Shown here in pieces: positions 48,529 through 59,739 of a stretch of 64,000 nucleotides of DNA. Origin of the DNA: Symbiodinium natans (lineage: Eukaryota > Sar > Dinophyceae > Suessiales > Symbiodiniaceae); NCBI GenBank assembly GCA_905221605.1, contig CAJNDS010002370.1, positions 1-64,000 of the forward strand, written 5' to 3'. The stretch's first letter is position 1. Each line of letters starts with the position of its first letter. The position numbers and the translations under genes were made by a program. Under the pieces are notes generated by a model. That model did no database searches. It was not told the origin of the DNA and was given only the letters and a program-made list of their open reading frames with translations.

Positions 48529-49366
48529 TCAACACATTCCACGCTGCGCCTGGCACGGAAGTGCACGTTGAATGCAAAGTCTTGCGAGCCCGCGGGCGAG
48601 TGCCTGATATAAAAAAAAAACACGCGGCTTAATCTTCTCGCGTGCTTAAGGCTGAGGCTTCACAACGAAGTCATTCTTGCTGTTCTTCTGCCTAATTGCG
48701 CATCTTCGTGTCGCAATCACGCAGGTGAAAAAAATCCATGCACCATCAACCAAGGTCCGTACTCTGCCAAGATCAATGTATCCAGATAGCTCTTCGTTGG
48801 CCTGCTTCGAACTGTCTTGCTTGCAAGTCAGAGTATCACTACAATATAAGCCAAGGTCTGTGCTCTGCCAACAACAACTTCTCCGGTGCATCAAAACAAA
48901 GATCAACATCGACTCAGCCAGGATCGAGGCTGGAGAGAAGTCGTGTGGATTTCATGGACGTGGGTCTTCTTCTCCTGAACTTCACGTTCAATTCTGAGCA
49001 AGTAACCATGAGTAAATCAATGCCAGCAAGCGCACCCACAGGTGCAAAGGGTTCAGGCAGTTGGCCGGATCACTGAACAATTCCGTCCTCAGTGTCCGCT
49101 TCCGTGCGTGGCCTTGGATTTGATACGCAACAAGCATTGATCGTAGTCTTATAATATTCAAGCCCCTATAGGCATCTGACTTGCTCTTCCGCCAGCGGCC
49201 ATCTTCGCTTAAAAACCCTGGCAGAGCGCAGGAGATCATGCAGTCTACACATAAAAATATACCTAAGCAGGCAAGACGGTCATTGTGGAAGCTTCTTCTT
49301 CGACGAGGGGAACTCATCAGGCTCGGCCGTGCTTGCGGCCTCGCACCTGAGTTGCGTCTCCGATGA

Positions 49367-50144
49367 TTACCATAATGAATCGCACTCAAACGCAAGCTTG
49401 CGGCTGATTGCGTTCTCCATCGCGAAGTCCACCGAACCCTGCGTGGATGGTTTTGAGAAAAATATTGGAAAATCTAGGTCATGCAACATTCTACATCTGC
49501 TGACTAGTGTCTTTCGGCTGCACGGGCAATCGAAGGGCTCAGCGTCAACCTGAAGCAAGACCATGATCGTTTGTCGTCATGCGCCATGTGGAAACATATA
49601 CCACGATAGTCTACGAAAAAATCATGTAATAATGATATATGATGAAAAGCTCGACGTCATCGTCGTTGAACCACGCGTACTGCGAGAAGCGGTTCATCTC
49701 GACCTGAAACGCATGCCGCACATTGGCTCATTGCTTTGATGTTTTTCTAACTGCGGCATTCATCTTAGCTCCTCACAGTGAAATCGAGCGCGAATTGCGA
49801 AAGCGTTGAAAGCTAAGAATTTCCGCTCAAGCCGAAACTACGCGTGCAGCAATCGATTTCAGAAGATTAGATGGTCTTGCAAGAATAAAAGGAATCTCCG
49901 CGCGTCATTCTTCACTATCAATTAATTGGCCTTGTGGTGGTCATACGCGTAAAGAAATTGTAAATACTGACTCAACTGGACCAAGGCGAACATTCATTTT
50001 GTTGCCCATGATGTCTGCAAGACTGAAGAATTCGCCTGCAGAGATGCTTGGCATGCGTGCACGAGCTGATTGTCCACTCACCGAAGCTCCATCTAGCCTT
50101 CTCTGCTTGGTATCTGATGATATATCATCAGAAAACCTTTGCAT
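49367..50144 (-). CDS. Unrecognised multi-exon protein fragment
   Basis: Three consecutive minus-strand segments fit together in order. The first is ISAGEFFSLADIMGNKMNV to GPVE (about 49,975-50,144). The second is VEMNRFSQYAWFNDDDVELF after a TTTCAG acceptor (about 49,640-49,705). The third is VDAEPFDCPCSRKTLVS after a TGCTTCAG acceptor (about 49,505-49,555), continuing in frame to 49,367. Each starts after an AG acceptor in phase. No domain is recognised, and neither the start nor the stop is certain. Confidence 0.35.
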
Positions 50145-50782
50145 TTAGGAATTGCATGTATGGCCATGTGTTCTTTTTCAGTTTAGAACAACATGCTATT
50201 GGCTCTTTACGTTTATACTGGCGTCCTGAACTCTGGTCTCGTGTGAGCAGAGTACATTGTACATCAATGCTGGTAATGTGTCGCTGTCATCGGATCTGTC
50301 CTGTGAATGGTGCTGCAGATCATCTGCAACATCTTTACACATGATGTCGCTCTTTTATCAATAGCTGCTAGCTTCTTGAGATAAACCCAACAGAAAAACT
50401 GTGCTCATCGCGTCGACTGATCATGCACCTCCCTCATAAGGACTCAAAAGGCTTCCTAAGTGACTCACAAGGACTCACAAGAAGGATCCTTTCGAGCTTC
50501 TAATCGACTCTACATCATGGCGCCGTCACACGTGGAGTTTTGTCGATAAAAGGCTGGCTTCCCTTGTCAGGATGGCCGCTGGACGAACATCGCTTTACCG
50601 AAAAGGTCCGCAGGATTTAACTCCAAACCAATGAGCTGAAGCTCCGCTACCAATCGGAAGAGCTGAAGCTCCGCTACCAATCGGAAATCTGTACAGTTAA
50701 TGTTAAGCTATTCTCTTCCAGGCTTCCCAACGTGTTCTTGTCCAGTCAGCCTTGTATGAAAAATGTCTTTTAGTATTCTTAA

Positions 50783-50918
50783 CGTGCTGCCGCATGCTGC
50801 TGCCGCATGCTGCTGCCACATGCTGCTGCCACCTGCTGCTGCCATATGCTGCTGCCACATGCTGCTGCCACATGCTGCTGCCACACGCTGCTGCCACCTG
50901 CTGCTGCCACACGCTGAG
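50783..50918. repeat. CTGCTGCCACATG-type minisatellite
   Basis: About ten tandem copies of a 12-13-bp unit (TGCTGCTGCCACA with variants CCGCATG and CCATATG). Ala/Cys-rich plus-strand and Gln/Ser-rich minus-strand frames are translations of the repeat. Confidence 0.85.
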
Positions 50919-50997
50919 CTGTCGAGCTACAACAGCTGCCCTCACACGTGGACTATTCTCTTCAGGCTTCGCAACGTGCCGCGACGCCCACTTGAGA

Positions 50998-51300
50998 ATC
51001 CCCCAAAGGTTCAGGGTTCGGGTCAGGGTTCAGGGTTCAGGGTTTAGGGGGATTCTAGGCGGGATTGGGATGGTCTTGGCTTAGGGCTTCGGGTTTAAGA
51101 GGTTAAGGTGTGCGGGTTCGGGCCTCTTTTTTTATGCCAATGCATGCCGAGCCAGCGCGAAAGAAAGCGACCGAGGAGACTCCGCTGATCTCTACCATAC
51201 ACCCTACACCACCCTAGACCCTAAACTCAAGCTCCAGACCCTTTACCTCTACGCCCTGAACCCGAAATACAACCCCCAAGTCCTAAACCCAAGCCCTAAA
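50998..51300. repeat. Interstitial degenerate telomere-like sequence
   Basis: GGTTCAGGGTTCGGG and GTTCAGGGTTTAGGG runs at 51,010-51,055, then ACCCTAGACCCTAAAC-type fragments of opposite polarity to 51,300. Confidence 0.6.
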
Positions 51301-51537
51301 CTGAGTGAGCCCGGGGCCGTCGAGCAGGGCGAACGCGCCGAAGCCGGCAGCTCCGGAGCCAGAGCCCTCCGGCGGGCGACGGAGCTACAGTCCCGCAGGC
51401 AGCTGCGGGCTGCGCGGTGGACCCGGCAGGTCGCTGGCGAGAAACCCGTCAGGTCGCCCAAGAATAAGATACCCCAAACCTTCGGGTAAAACATCGCAAC
51501 CTCCTGCTGGGAGGCCCTTCCGGCAGGCCCCTCCCTG

Positions 51538-51620
51538 CGACCCCTGTCTGGGAGGCCCGTGCCTGGGAGGCCCCTGCCTGCATTCCCCTACTGAGGCCCC
51601 TGCCTGGGAGGCCCCTGCAC
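51538..51620. repeat. GGGAGGCCCCTGCCT minisatellite
   Basis: Four to five copies of a GC-rich unit. It lies inside a proline-rich plus-strand frame (51305-51727) that I do not regard as a gene. Confidence 0.75.
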
Positions 51621-51645
51621 TGCCGTCAAGAGTCCCGCCCTCCCC

Positions 51646-52150
51646 AGCCGTCTCCGCCACCCGCACCCTTTTCTGGACCCGAGCTCACCACCACCGCCAC
51701 CCCCTCCCGCGCACAGCCCTTGCCTGAGACCCAATTTTTTTTTATATTTTCGCATTCTCACAGCAGTTTGCGAAGATTAAAGGCAAATGGCTAGGCTCTT
51801 TAAAAACATAGCGTTGTCGCGGCACGCCTCAGGGCGGCCGAAACTAAATTTTCGGTGTTAGACACCGGCTCGCCTCAGGGCGGCCAGGTTGTCGTCCCGC
51901 CTTCCTCAGCCCTCTCTGCGCTACCTGCATCCTTTTCTGGACCCGAGCTCACCACCCCTGCCACCCACTCCCGCGCATAGCCCCTGCCTGAGACCCAATA
52001 AACATTTTGATTTTATTCGCATTCTCACAAAAGCCTGTGAAGATTAAAGGCAAATGGCTAGGCTCTTTAAAAACATGGCGTTGTCGCGGCACGCCTCAGG
52101 GCGGCCGCAACTAAATTTTCAGTGTTAGACACCGGCTCGCCTCAGGGCGG
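51646..52150. repeat. Tandem duplication of about 255 bp
   Basis: Two copies (about 51,646-51,895 and 51,901-52,150) share TTTTCTGGACCCGAGCTCACC, TGAGACCCAAT, GATTAAAGGCAAATGGC and TAGGCTCTTTAAAAACAT. Each ends in the GC-rich hairpin repeats described next. Confidence 0.85.
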
Positions 52151-52312
52151 CCGGTTTGTCGCGGCACGCCTCAGGGCGGCCGCAACTAAATTTTCGGTGT
52201 TAGACACCGGCTCGCCTGAGGGCGGCCGTGTTGTCGCGGCACGCCCAAGGGCGGCCGCGACTGTGTGTTCGATCTCAGAAACCGGCTCGCCTGAGAGCGG
52301 CGGGCCTGTCTT
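51812..52312. repeat. GC-rich hairpin repeat cluster 1
   Basis: Eight short hairpins in an AT-richer setting. Each has a core CGGC-x-CGCC, a TCAG-like loop and GGCGGCCG. Two outer-stem types occur: GTCG...CGAC-like around 51,815, 52,080 and 52,234, and ACAC...GTGT-like around 51,862 and 52,130. The linker ACTAAATTTTCGGTGTTAG is also conserved. The same family recurs at 56,198-56,487. Confidence 0.85.
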
Positions 52313-52427
52313 GTGAGACTCAAGGCCAACAGCGCAGCCGATAAGAAAATTTGTTTCTGTTGAACCCTTTTAACACAAAATAACATAGAGCGGTTACAGG
52401 TACTAAATAATCAAATATAGCTTATCT

Positions 52428-52800
52428 GAAAATGTGGCACTGTTGAACCGCCTTGTTTCAAAGAAAACAGAGTAACAAAATTTCTCAGAGACAACCTCTA
52501 GGAAAGTCTGGTACTATTGAACCGTGTTGTTTTAAAGGAAACAGTGCGGTGCAACAGTGCAAAATTTTCAGACATAATCTCTAGGAAAATCTGGTACTGT
52601 TGAACCGCCTTATTTTAATGGACATAGAGCGGAGCAACAGTACCAGATTTTCAGATACAATGTCTAGAAAAATCTGATATTGTTGAACCGCCTGTTTTAA
52701 AGGACACAGCGCGGTACAACAGTACCAAATATTCAGATACATTATCTAAAAAAAACTTGTACTGTTGAGCTGCATTGTTTTAGATGAACATAGATGGTTT
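52428..52800. repeat. About 82-bp tandem array of hairpin units
   Basis: Five copies begin near 52,428, 52,501, 52,585, 52,667 and 52,749. The best unit has complementary arms TCTGGTACTGTTG and CAACAGTACCAGA around an inner GAACCGCC/GGAGC stretch, so each unit can fold. Older units have decayed arms. Confidence 0.85.
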
Positions 52801-53410
52801 ACTTGTGAACCCTACTGTGTCTTCAACCTGAAAAATGATTCTTGTTTAGTAGTTCCGTTTGTGCCTTTTGATCAGACAGAATTTCTATAAAATTTAGCTT
52901 TGGAAACTGTACTTAAAACATGAAAACAAAGATCTGCGTTTCTTTGGAGGCGGAGGCTTGTTAACTAAAACTTTAATTTTGAAACCTGAAAAATATAATT
53001 TGTGAAATCTCGTCCACATGTCTGCCACTTTGCTGCGCCACCTCCACTCAGCTATGCAACTGACAAATAAAAGCATTAAATTAACTCCACGGGAGTGCTG
53101 CTTTATAGTGCATCACTCGGATAATTCCTTGAGTCTCTCTGGCCTGCTTAGTGTTCTGAATCTCGCACTCTTTGCTGTCTGCCTTGTGGTTCTTTAATTC
53201 TGCGCTCTCTTCTATCCTGACACTCACGTCACCTGATGCGCGCTGCCCTGTTCTTAAACTCAAAAAAACACGCTTGTGCGGTTGGCAGTAAATTTATTAG
53301 TCTCATGCTGCTATGCAATATTTCCGATGAAGAACTTCTGAAACTCACGCACTAGCAAAGGTTTGCATTTTGGACTTGCAGATTGAAAATCTGTCACAAG
53401 AAAAAACGCG
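52800..53410. other. AT-rich stretch without recognisable gene
   Basis: Short frames only. Nothing in it was recognised on either strand. Confidence 0.45.
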
Positions 53411-53414
53411 CATC

Positions 53415-53660
53415 TTAGCATTCGCTAAGATACCTTGCTGTGGGAGCCCAGGACGCTACTTCGTAGTCCCAGCGCCACCCAACGCAAAAATTACGGCGAG
53501 CCCCTACAGGGTGGTTCTCGTCTGCTTTCACCCAACCGGTGATAAGACGCACAGGGCCACCCAGGGAATACTCCAAACGCACGAGCTTACCGTTTGTTAG
53601 GGAGTCCACCCTAACGACAACACCGGTGAGACGCTCATGCGAGTCCAGAGAATTCAGGTC
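53415..53660 (-). CDS. Unrecognised exon candidate
   Basis: The minus strand reads HERLTGVVVRVDSLTNGKLV followed by LEYSLGGPVRLITGWVKADE, a beta-rich segment with good protein composition. It is open on both sides without a clear start. No family is recognised. It could belong with the exon at 54.1-54.3 kb on the same strand. Confidence 0.3.
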   Translation of the reverse strand, partial: DLNSLDSHERLTGVVVRVDSLTNGKLVRLEYSLGGPVRLITGWVKADENHPVGARRNFCVGWRWDYEVASWAPTARYLSEC

Positions 53661-54139
53661 TCGCTCCGTGGGCTCGTCAAGACCTCAAGCCAATCAAACA
53701 CGCATACAGAAATTTTAGAATGACATGTTGACAGCGCACGCTATCGCCTTGCAGCCGCTCGATGGCTAAGCCAATGTGGCGGTGCAATGTTGTTTCCGTG
53801 TTGGCGCAGAGACTCAGAGCCTGCAGCGAAAAGACACCATGAACAGATTTAAAGAGACACGAAATCTATATGAGCAAGGCCTTGTCGAAAATTTCTGGCA
53901 TGTACTGCACCAACTGCCGACCAAACCAGTCGGCTGGAATGGCCACTGGAGCACTGAGGGCAGCAATAGATTCCGTCCATTTGGCCTAGCGCATTTCGTG
54001 CTTACGCAAACTATATTTGATGGATTGCAGGAGTTGCCTTGATCATATTCAGCAGGAACTGTTGCTGCTCCATGGTGGTCTGGTGGGTTTGCGGAGTCCT
54101 GTCTTTGCATTTATTCTCAAATATATGTTGTTTTGATAA

Positions 54140-54300
54140 GCATAACAATATCTGTGTGTGCTGCTAAGCAGCTTGGCCCACTTGTTGAGTCGGCTGTGCC
54201 ACGCTTGTAGAAGCGCCAAAAGAGCGACACGGAAGGTGGACCACAGCTCTTCCGCTTTCGGAAGCCAGGTGACGTCCACCTGAGGCACCTCAGCCTGTTA
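54140..54300 (-). CDS. Unrecognised exon candidate
   Basis: After a possible AACAG acceptor the minus strand reads VPQVDVTWLPKAEELW and then FRVALLALLQAWHSRLNKW, an amphipathic helical segment. Another segment (MEQQQFLLNMIKATPA, near 54,030-54,075) may follow after an intron. Neither is recognised. Confidence 0.35.
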
Positions 54301-54304
54301 AAAT

Positions 54305-55730
54305 ACAATGTGGAATGTTGTTATTTGATACTTCACAAATATTTGCAACAGGAGATTCATGTCTAATCTGAGACATGCACAGTGCTCGAAGAGGACGACA
54401 TCTGTCGAGCTCGACCACTTCTGCCTGCTCGCCTGTCATGGAGGTTTCACTGGTTTTGTCTATGCCCATATCAGCAGAAGCTCAGGCCTCTTGCCGGTCC
54501 AGGCTACGCGCGTAGGCATGCTCGGCCAACTGAAGACAAAGCAAAAGCTTGCCGTGCGGCTGCTTGGCAGGTAACGGCTGAGGCGACCTTCTTCGTAAAT
54601 CTTACGCTGTGCCGTGCAGCCAGTATCTACATGTCCGCTTGCGCAAGCAAAACACTCTCGTGACTAGTAAACTTATGGAATGCCCGAAAATTTGACCTTG
54701 TCAGAAACTCTGGAGCTTGTTGGTGTCTTCGAGATTTCATAAATTCTCACATGCTATTACTTGCTAGTGCTAAGATTTTTAGCTTTAGGATTTCAAGCAT
54801 TCGAACAGACTTGCTAAATACACCGCAAACATCTCGCCAGAGCGAGAACTACAAAAAAAATGTTGTTGGCACGCTGACAACGCTCCTTCACTGGGATTGG
54901 CGGGGGCGAAGGTCCCTTTGCTGCGCCTTTCGAGCTTCATCCAGGAAAAGTGACCTCCTAAACTTGAAAGTCTGCAGCCTGCGACTCTTCCTCATTACTT
55001 TCTGTGTACCTGTATTCGTCTGACAAAATAAACATCAAAGGTTGGTTGGCTCTTTTCATCCCGCTCCACTGCGTATGCTTTCTCATCACTGCGCATGAGA
55101 CTGCGCTCTCCGAGATTCATGATGATTATTACAGAGTACTTGCCTGTTCTCTTCACGGTCTATTAAATGCTCGATCGGTCTGAAATCCCTGCAGGGGCAA
55201 TAAATGTCAGGCCTTAATCCTATATACCACTTATGACAAAGAACTGGCGCACTCATGCAGATTAGTATTAAAGCTGGTCCTTAAGCCCAACCGGAGCGAT
55301 GTAACTCCCAAACCGCGTGAAAATACACGGACATGGGTGGCTGTCAATATTCCTTATGCCAGGAACGGCGGATGCTGAAAAACTCATGGTGCCGCCTGAT
55401 GCCGAGAAGGAAAACGAAAGTCTGGAACGATGGCTTTGGCAAGTACAGAAGTATAATGCTAATTCTTGTAACCCTGCAAGAAGCCTCGCAAAACATACTA
55501 GCGCCTTTATTTTAAGACTCAAGCATTGTCTTCGGAACAACTGGAGCTACTTGAGCTCGAGCTAGTAGTGTTTGAGCTATCACTTAGCGATGTAGCACAA
55601 GCGCGCAATTAAGAGTAAGTTAACTGGAAAGATACTCCAAGTTAGTAAATACGTGCAACGACTTAAAGTTAAGTTTACTTATTTTCTTTAAGTTCAAAAA
55701 CGGCTTATAAGTCATAAAAAGTCTGATAGC
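54305..55730. other. No recognisable gene
   Basis: Short frames on both strands without motifs. The last 150 bp are AT-rich with TTAAGTT/AACTTAA-type short inverted motifs. Confidence 0.45.
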
Positions 55731-55734
55731 GTGC

Positions 55735-55980
55735 TTAAAAAAAATAGGTCCACCTCAGCATATGCCTGCGTGCCTGCATGCTTGCATGCCCCTGCGCGCC
55801 ATCCATCAGCAGCGGATTCATTGAACTCCTCACCTGCCACCTGCACAGTCGCTGCACGCCGCACCCTGCATGCCTACATGCCATGCCTGGAAGCCTATAC
55901 GCCTGCATGCCCCTACGCCAGCTCCACTCCCTACTGCTCCACACCAGCACCTGTTCCTGCATGACTGCATGCCGCTGCCC
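55735..55980. repeat. TGCATGCC-rich degenerate repeat
   Basis: Many copies of GCCTGCATGC, TGCATGCCCC and similar, each containing the palindrome GCATGC. Crossing frames are Ala/Cys/Pro-rich artefacts. Confidence 0.65.
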
Positions 55981-56197
55981 GCTACTACTTAAAGTTATCT
56001 GAGAAGAAATATCGCGTGAGTCTTGACAGCGTAAAAGGTATAAAAAAATTCTTTTTCATATTGACGGCAGCCGGTGCGGAGATTTAGGGTTTGAGGCGCT
56101 TGAGGTCTCAAGCAATCCACCGGACTGCCTGAAAAAAAATTGGCGAGAGTTTCCCCTGGGCGGAGACCCAGAATTTAAAAGGGAAAAAAAATCGCAT

Positions 56198-56487
56198 CCT
56201 CAGGGCGGCCGGCTCGCCAAAGGGCGGCCGGCTCGCCTGAACCCGGCACGCCTAAGGGCGGCCGGGTTGTCGCGGCACGCCTAAGGGCGGCCGCGACTAA
56301 GTTCCCAATCTCAAAACCCGGCACGCCTAAGGGCGGCCGGGTTGTCGCGGCACGCCTAAGGGCGGCCGCGACTAAGTTCCAAATCTCAAAACCCGGCTCG
56401 CCTAAGGGCGGCCGGGTTGTCGCGGCACGCCTAAGGGCGGCCGCGACCAACTTGCATGTTGCTAAACGCGGCCGCAGGAGAGCGGCC
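56198..56487. repeat. GC-rich hairpin repeat cluster 2, two alternating stem types
   Basis: Hairpins alternate between an AACCCGGC...GCCGGGTT stem and a GTCGCGGC...GCCGCGAC stem, each with an A bulge and a TAAG loop. They are separated by the linker TAAGTTCCAAATCTCAAA. The core is the same as in cluster 1. Confidence 0.9.
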
Positions 56488-56619
56488 AGCTTCTCTTAAT
56501 CTAACCATAATACTATAGGTTTTATGTAAATGTGTGTTGCTTTAACATGAAAAATATATCTTGTTTGTGGATTAAACAAAAATGCATTCCCGTCAAGTTT
56601 AAAACTTAAAAATACTTAA

Positions 56620-57475
56620 ACTATTTAACATCCAAATAGGTTAGATAGTTTAGATAGTTCAGGGCCTTCCTGAACTATCTAAACTATCTAAACTGTTTAA
56701 CCTCCAGCTGGGCAGCCCTCCCCGGGAAGGTTTGAAACTTTCTAAACTATTTAAACTGTCTAAACTATCTAACCTCTGTTTCTCCCAAAATCGAGGTTAG
56801 ATAGTTTAGATAGTTTAGGGGCTCGTCTAAACTATCTAAACTATCTAAACTATCTAAACTATCTAAACTATCTAAACTATCTAATCTCCTTTTCTCCCAA
56901 AATCGAGGTTAGATAGTTTAGATAGTTTAGATAGTTTAGATAGTTTAGATAGTTTAGAAAGTTTCAAACCTTCTGGGGGCCTCCCCAGAAAGAGGTTAGA
57001 TAGTTTAGATAGTTTAGATAGTTCAGGGGCTTCCTGAACTATCTAAACTATCTAAACTATCTAACCTCTTTCCGGGGAGGCCCCCAGGAGGTTTGAAACT
57101 TTCTAAACTATCTAAACTATCTAAACTGTCTAAACTATCTAACCTCTGTTTCTGCCAAAATCGAGGTTAGATAGTTTAGATAGTTTAGGGGCTCGTCTAA
57201 ACTATCTAAACTATCTAAACTATCTAAACTATCTAACCTCCTTTTCTCCCAAAATCGAGGTTCGATAGTTTAGATAGTTTAGATAGTTCAGGGGCTTCCT
57301 GAACTATCTAAACTATCTAAACTATCTAACCTCTTTCCGGGGAGGCCCCCAGGAGGTTTGAAACTTTCTAAACTATCTAAACTATCTAAACTATCTAACC
57401 TCTGTTTCTCCCAAAATCGAGGTTAGATAGTTTAGATAGTTTAGGGGCTCGTCTAAACGATCTAAACTATCTAAA
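56620..57475. repeat. CTATCTAAA dyad-symmetric satellite, left block
   Basis: Runs of the 9-mer CTATCTAAA alternate with its complement TTTAGATAG around three recurrent spacers: CTCCCAAAATCGAGG, TTCAGGGGCTTCCTGAA, and GAAAGAGG with CCCCGG and CCTCCTGGGGG. Each spacer is flanked by inverted 9-mers, so every unit is a hairpin. Confidence 0.9.
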
Positions 57476-57683
57476 GTGGTTTGGTTTGTTTTTTTGTTTT
57501 TTTTTTTTGTTTGTTGTTTTTTTTTTGCTTTTTTATTTTATATTTTTGCTAATTTTTTGGTTCCACTTTTTTGTTGCCCTTTTAATCCCTCATCCCCCCA
57601 CTCCCCCACCTCCCCACCCCCCATCCCAACCCCCACCTCCCCCACTCCCCCACGCCCCCACTCCCCGTCCAACACAAAACGGT
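57476..57683. repeat. T-rich then C-rich low-complexity insert
   Basis: A TTTTTTGTTTG-rich block (to about 57,575) followed by CTCCCCCACC repeats. It separates the satellite from the 60-bp minisatellite. The matching CTCCCCCA repeats reappear at 58,070-58,105. Confidence 0.8.
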
Positions 57684-58070
57684 GTTTTTTTGTAGACATA
57701 GGCTGGATGGACACGGAATTGTCCGTAACAAAACGGCGTTTTTTTTTTTGAACATCGACACGACAGAGACGAAATTGTCCGTAACAAAATGGCGCTGTTT
57801 TTGTAGACATAGGCTGGATGGACACGGAATTGTCCGTAACAACATGGCGCTTTTTTTCTGAACATCGACTTGATGGAGACGGAATTGTCCGTAACAAAAT
57901 GGCGCTTTTTTTGTAGACATAGGCTGGATGGACACGGAAATGTCCGTAACAAAATGACGCTTGTTATCTGAACATCGACTTGATGGAGACGGAATTGTCC
58001 GTAACAAAATGGCGCTTTTTTTGTAGACATAGGCTGGATGGACACGGAAATGTCCGTAACAAAATGGCCC
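57684..58070. repeat. Alternating A-B minisatellite, about 57 bp
   Basis: Seven half-repeats alternate ABABABA. A has TGTAGACATAGGCTGGATGG and B has TGAACATCGACTTGATGG. Both continue with ACGGAATTGTCCGT and AACAAAATGGCGC. ACGGA/TCCGT is a small stem. The Arg/Tyr-rich minus-strand frames (57538-58123) are translations of this array. Confidence 0.9.
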
Positions 58071-58124
58071 ACTCCCCCACTCCCCCACTCCCCCACTCCC
58101 TCTTCTGGCCCAAGTCCAGGCATC

Positions 58125-59735
58125 GGGCTCTCTAAACTATCTAACCTCCTTTTCTCCCAAAATCGAGGTTAGATAGTTTAGATAGTTTAGGTAGTTTAGA
58201 TAGTTTAGAAAGTTTCAAACCTCCTGGGGGCCTCCCCGGAAAGAGGTTAGATAGTTTAGATAGTTTAGATAGTTCAGGGGCTTCCTGAACTATCTAAACT
58301 ATCTAAACTATCTAACCTCTTTCCGGGGAAGCCCCCAGGAGGTTTGAAACTTTCTAAACTACCTAAACTACCTAAACTATCTAAACTATCTAACCTCCTT
58401 TCCTCCCAAAATCGAGGTTAGATAGTTTAGATAGTTTAGATAGTTCAGGGGCTTCCTGAACTATCTAAACTATCTAAACTATCTAACCTCCTTTTCTCCC
58501 AAAATCGAGGTTAGATAGTTTAGATAGTTTAGGTAGTTTAGGTAGTTTAGAAAGTTTCAAACCTCCTGGGGGCTTCCCCGGAAAGAGGTTAGATAGTTTA
58601 GATAGTTTAGATAGTTCAGGGGCTTCCTGAACTATCTAAACTATCTAAACTATCTAACCTCTTTCCGGGGAGGCCCCCAGGAGGTTTGAAACTTTCTAAA
58701 CTACCTAAACTACCTAAACTATCTAAACTATCTAACCTCCTTTTCTCCCAAAATCGAGGTTAGATAGTTTAGATAGTTTAGGGGCTTCCTGAACTATCTA
58801 AACTATCTAAACTATCTAACCTCCTTTTCTCCCAAAATCGAGGTTAGATAGTTTAGATAGTTTAGGTAGTTTAGGTAGTTTAGAAAGTTTCAAACCTCCT
58901 GGGGGCTTCCCCGGAAAGAGGTTAGATTAGTTTAGATAGTTTAGATAGTTCAGGGGCTTCCTGAACTATCTAAACTATCTAAACTATCTAACCTCTTTCC
59001 GGGGAGGCCCCCAGGAGGTTTGAAACTTTCTAAACTACCTAAACTACCTAAACTATCTAAACTATCTAACCTCCTTTTCTCCCAAAATCGAGGTTATAGT
59101 TTAGATAGTTTAGGTAGTTTAGGTAGTTTAGAAAGTTTCAAACCTTGGGGGCTTCCCCGGAAAGAGGTTAGATAGTTTAGATAGTTTAGATAGTTCAGGG
59201 GCTTCCTGAACTATCTAAACTATCCTCTTTCCGGGGAGGCCCCCAGGAGGTTTGAAACTTTCTAAACTACCTAAACTACCTAAACTATCTAAACTATCTA
59301 ACCTCCTTTTCTCCCAAAATCGAGGTTAGATAGTTTAGTTTTAGATAGTTCAGGGGCTTCCTGAACTATCTAAACTATCTAAACTATCTAACCTCCTTTT
59401 CTCCCAAAATCGAGGTTAGATAGTTTAGATAGTTTAGGTAGTTTAGGTAGTTTAGAAAGTTTCAAACCTCCTGGGGGCTTCCCCGGAAAGAGGTTAGACA
59501 GTTTAGATAGTTTAGATAGTTCAGGGGCTTCCTGAACTATCTAAACTATCTAAACTATCTAACCTCTTTCCGGGGAGGCCCCCAGGAGGTTTGAAACTTT
59601 CTAAACTACCTAAACTACCTAAACTATCTAAACTATCTAACCTCCTTTTCTCCCAAAATCGAGGTTAGATAGTTTAGATAGTTCAGGGGCTTCCTGAACT
59701 ATCTAAACTATCTAAACTATCTAAACTATTTAACC
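58125..59735. repeat. CTATCTAAA dyad-symmetric satellite, right block
   Basis: Same elements as the left block, here organised as a higher-order unit of about 290-300 bp repeated roughly five times. A CTACCTAAA variant pair is always on the side next to the CCTCCTGGGGGC spacer. No open frame survives. Confidence 0.9.
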
Positions 59736-59739
59736 TCAT

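Noticed and set aside
51305..51727. Proline-rich 140-codon plus-strand frame
   Set aside because: GC-rich minisatellite composition, no motif, and the opposite strand is equally open.
51812..56487. CRISPR-like appearance of the regularly spaced hairpin repeats
   Set aside because: Spacers are themselves repeated, no cas genes exist and the sequence is eukaryotic.
57538..58123. Minus-strand frames of 119-177 codons with repeated RTIPSPSS-like blocks
   Set aside because: All three frames are open because the 57-bp minisatellite has few stops; this is a repeat artefact.
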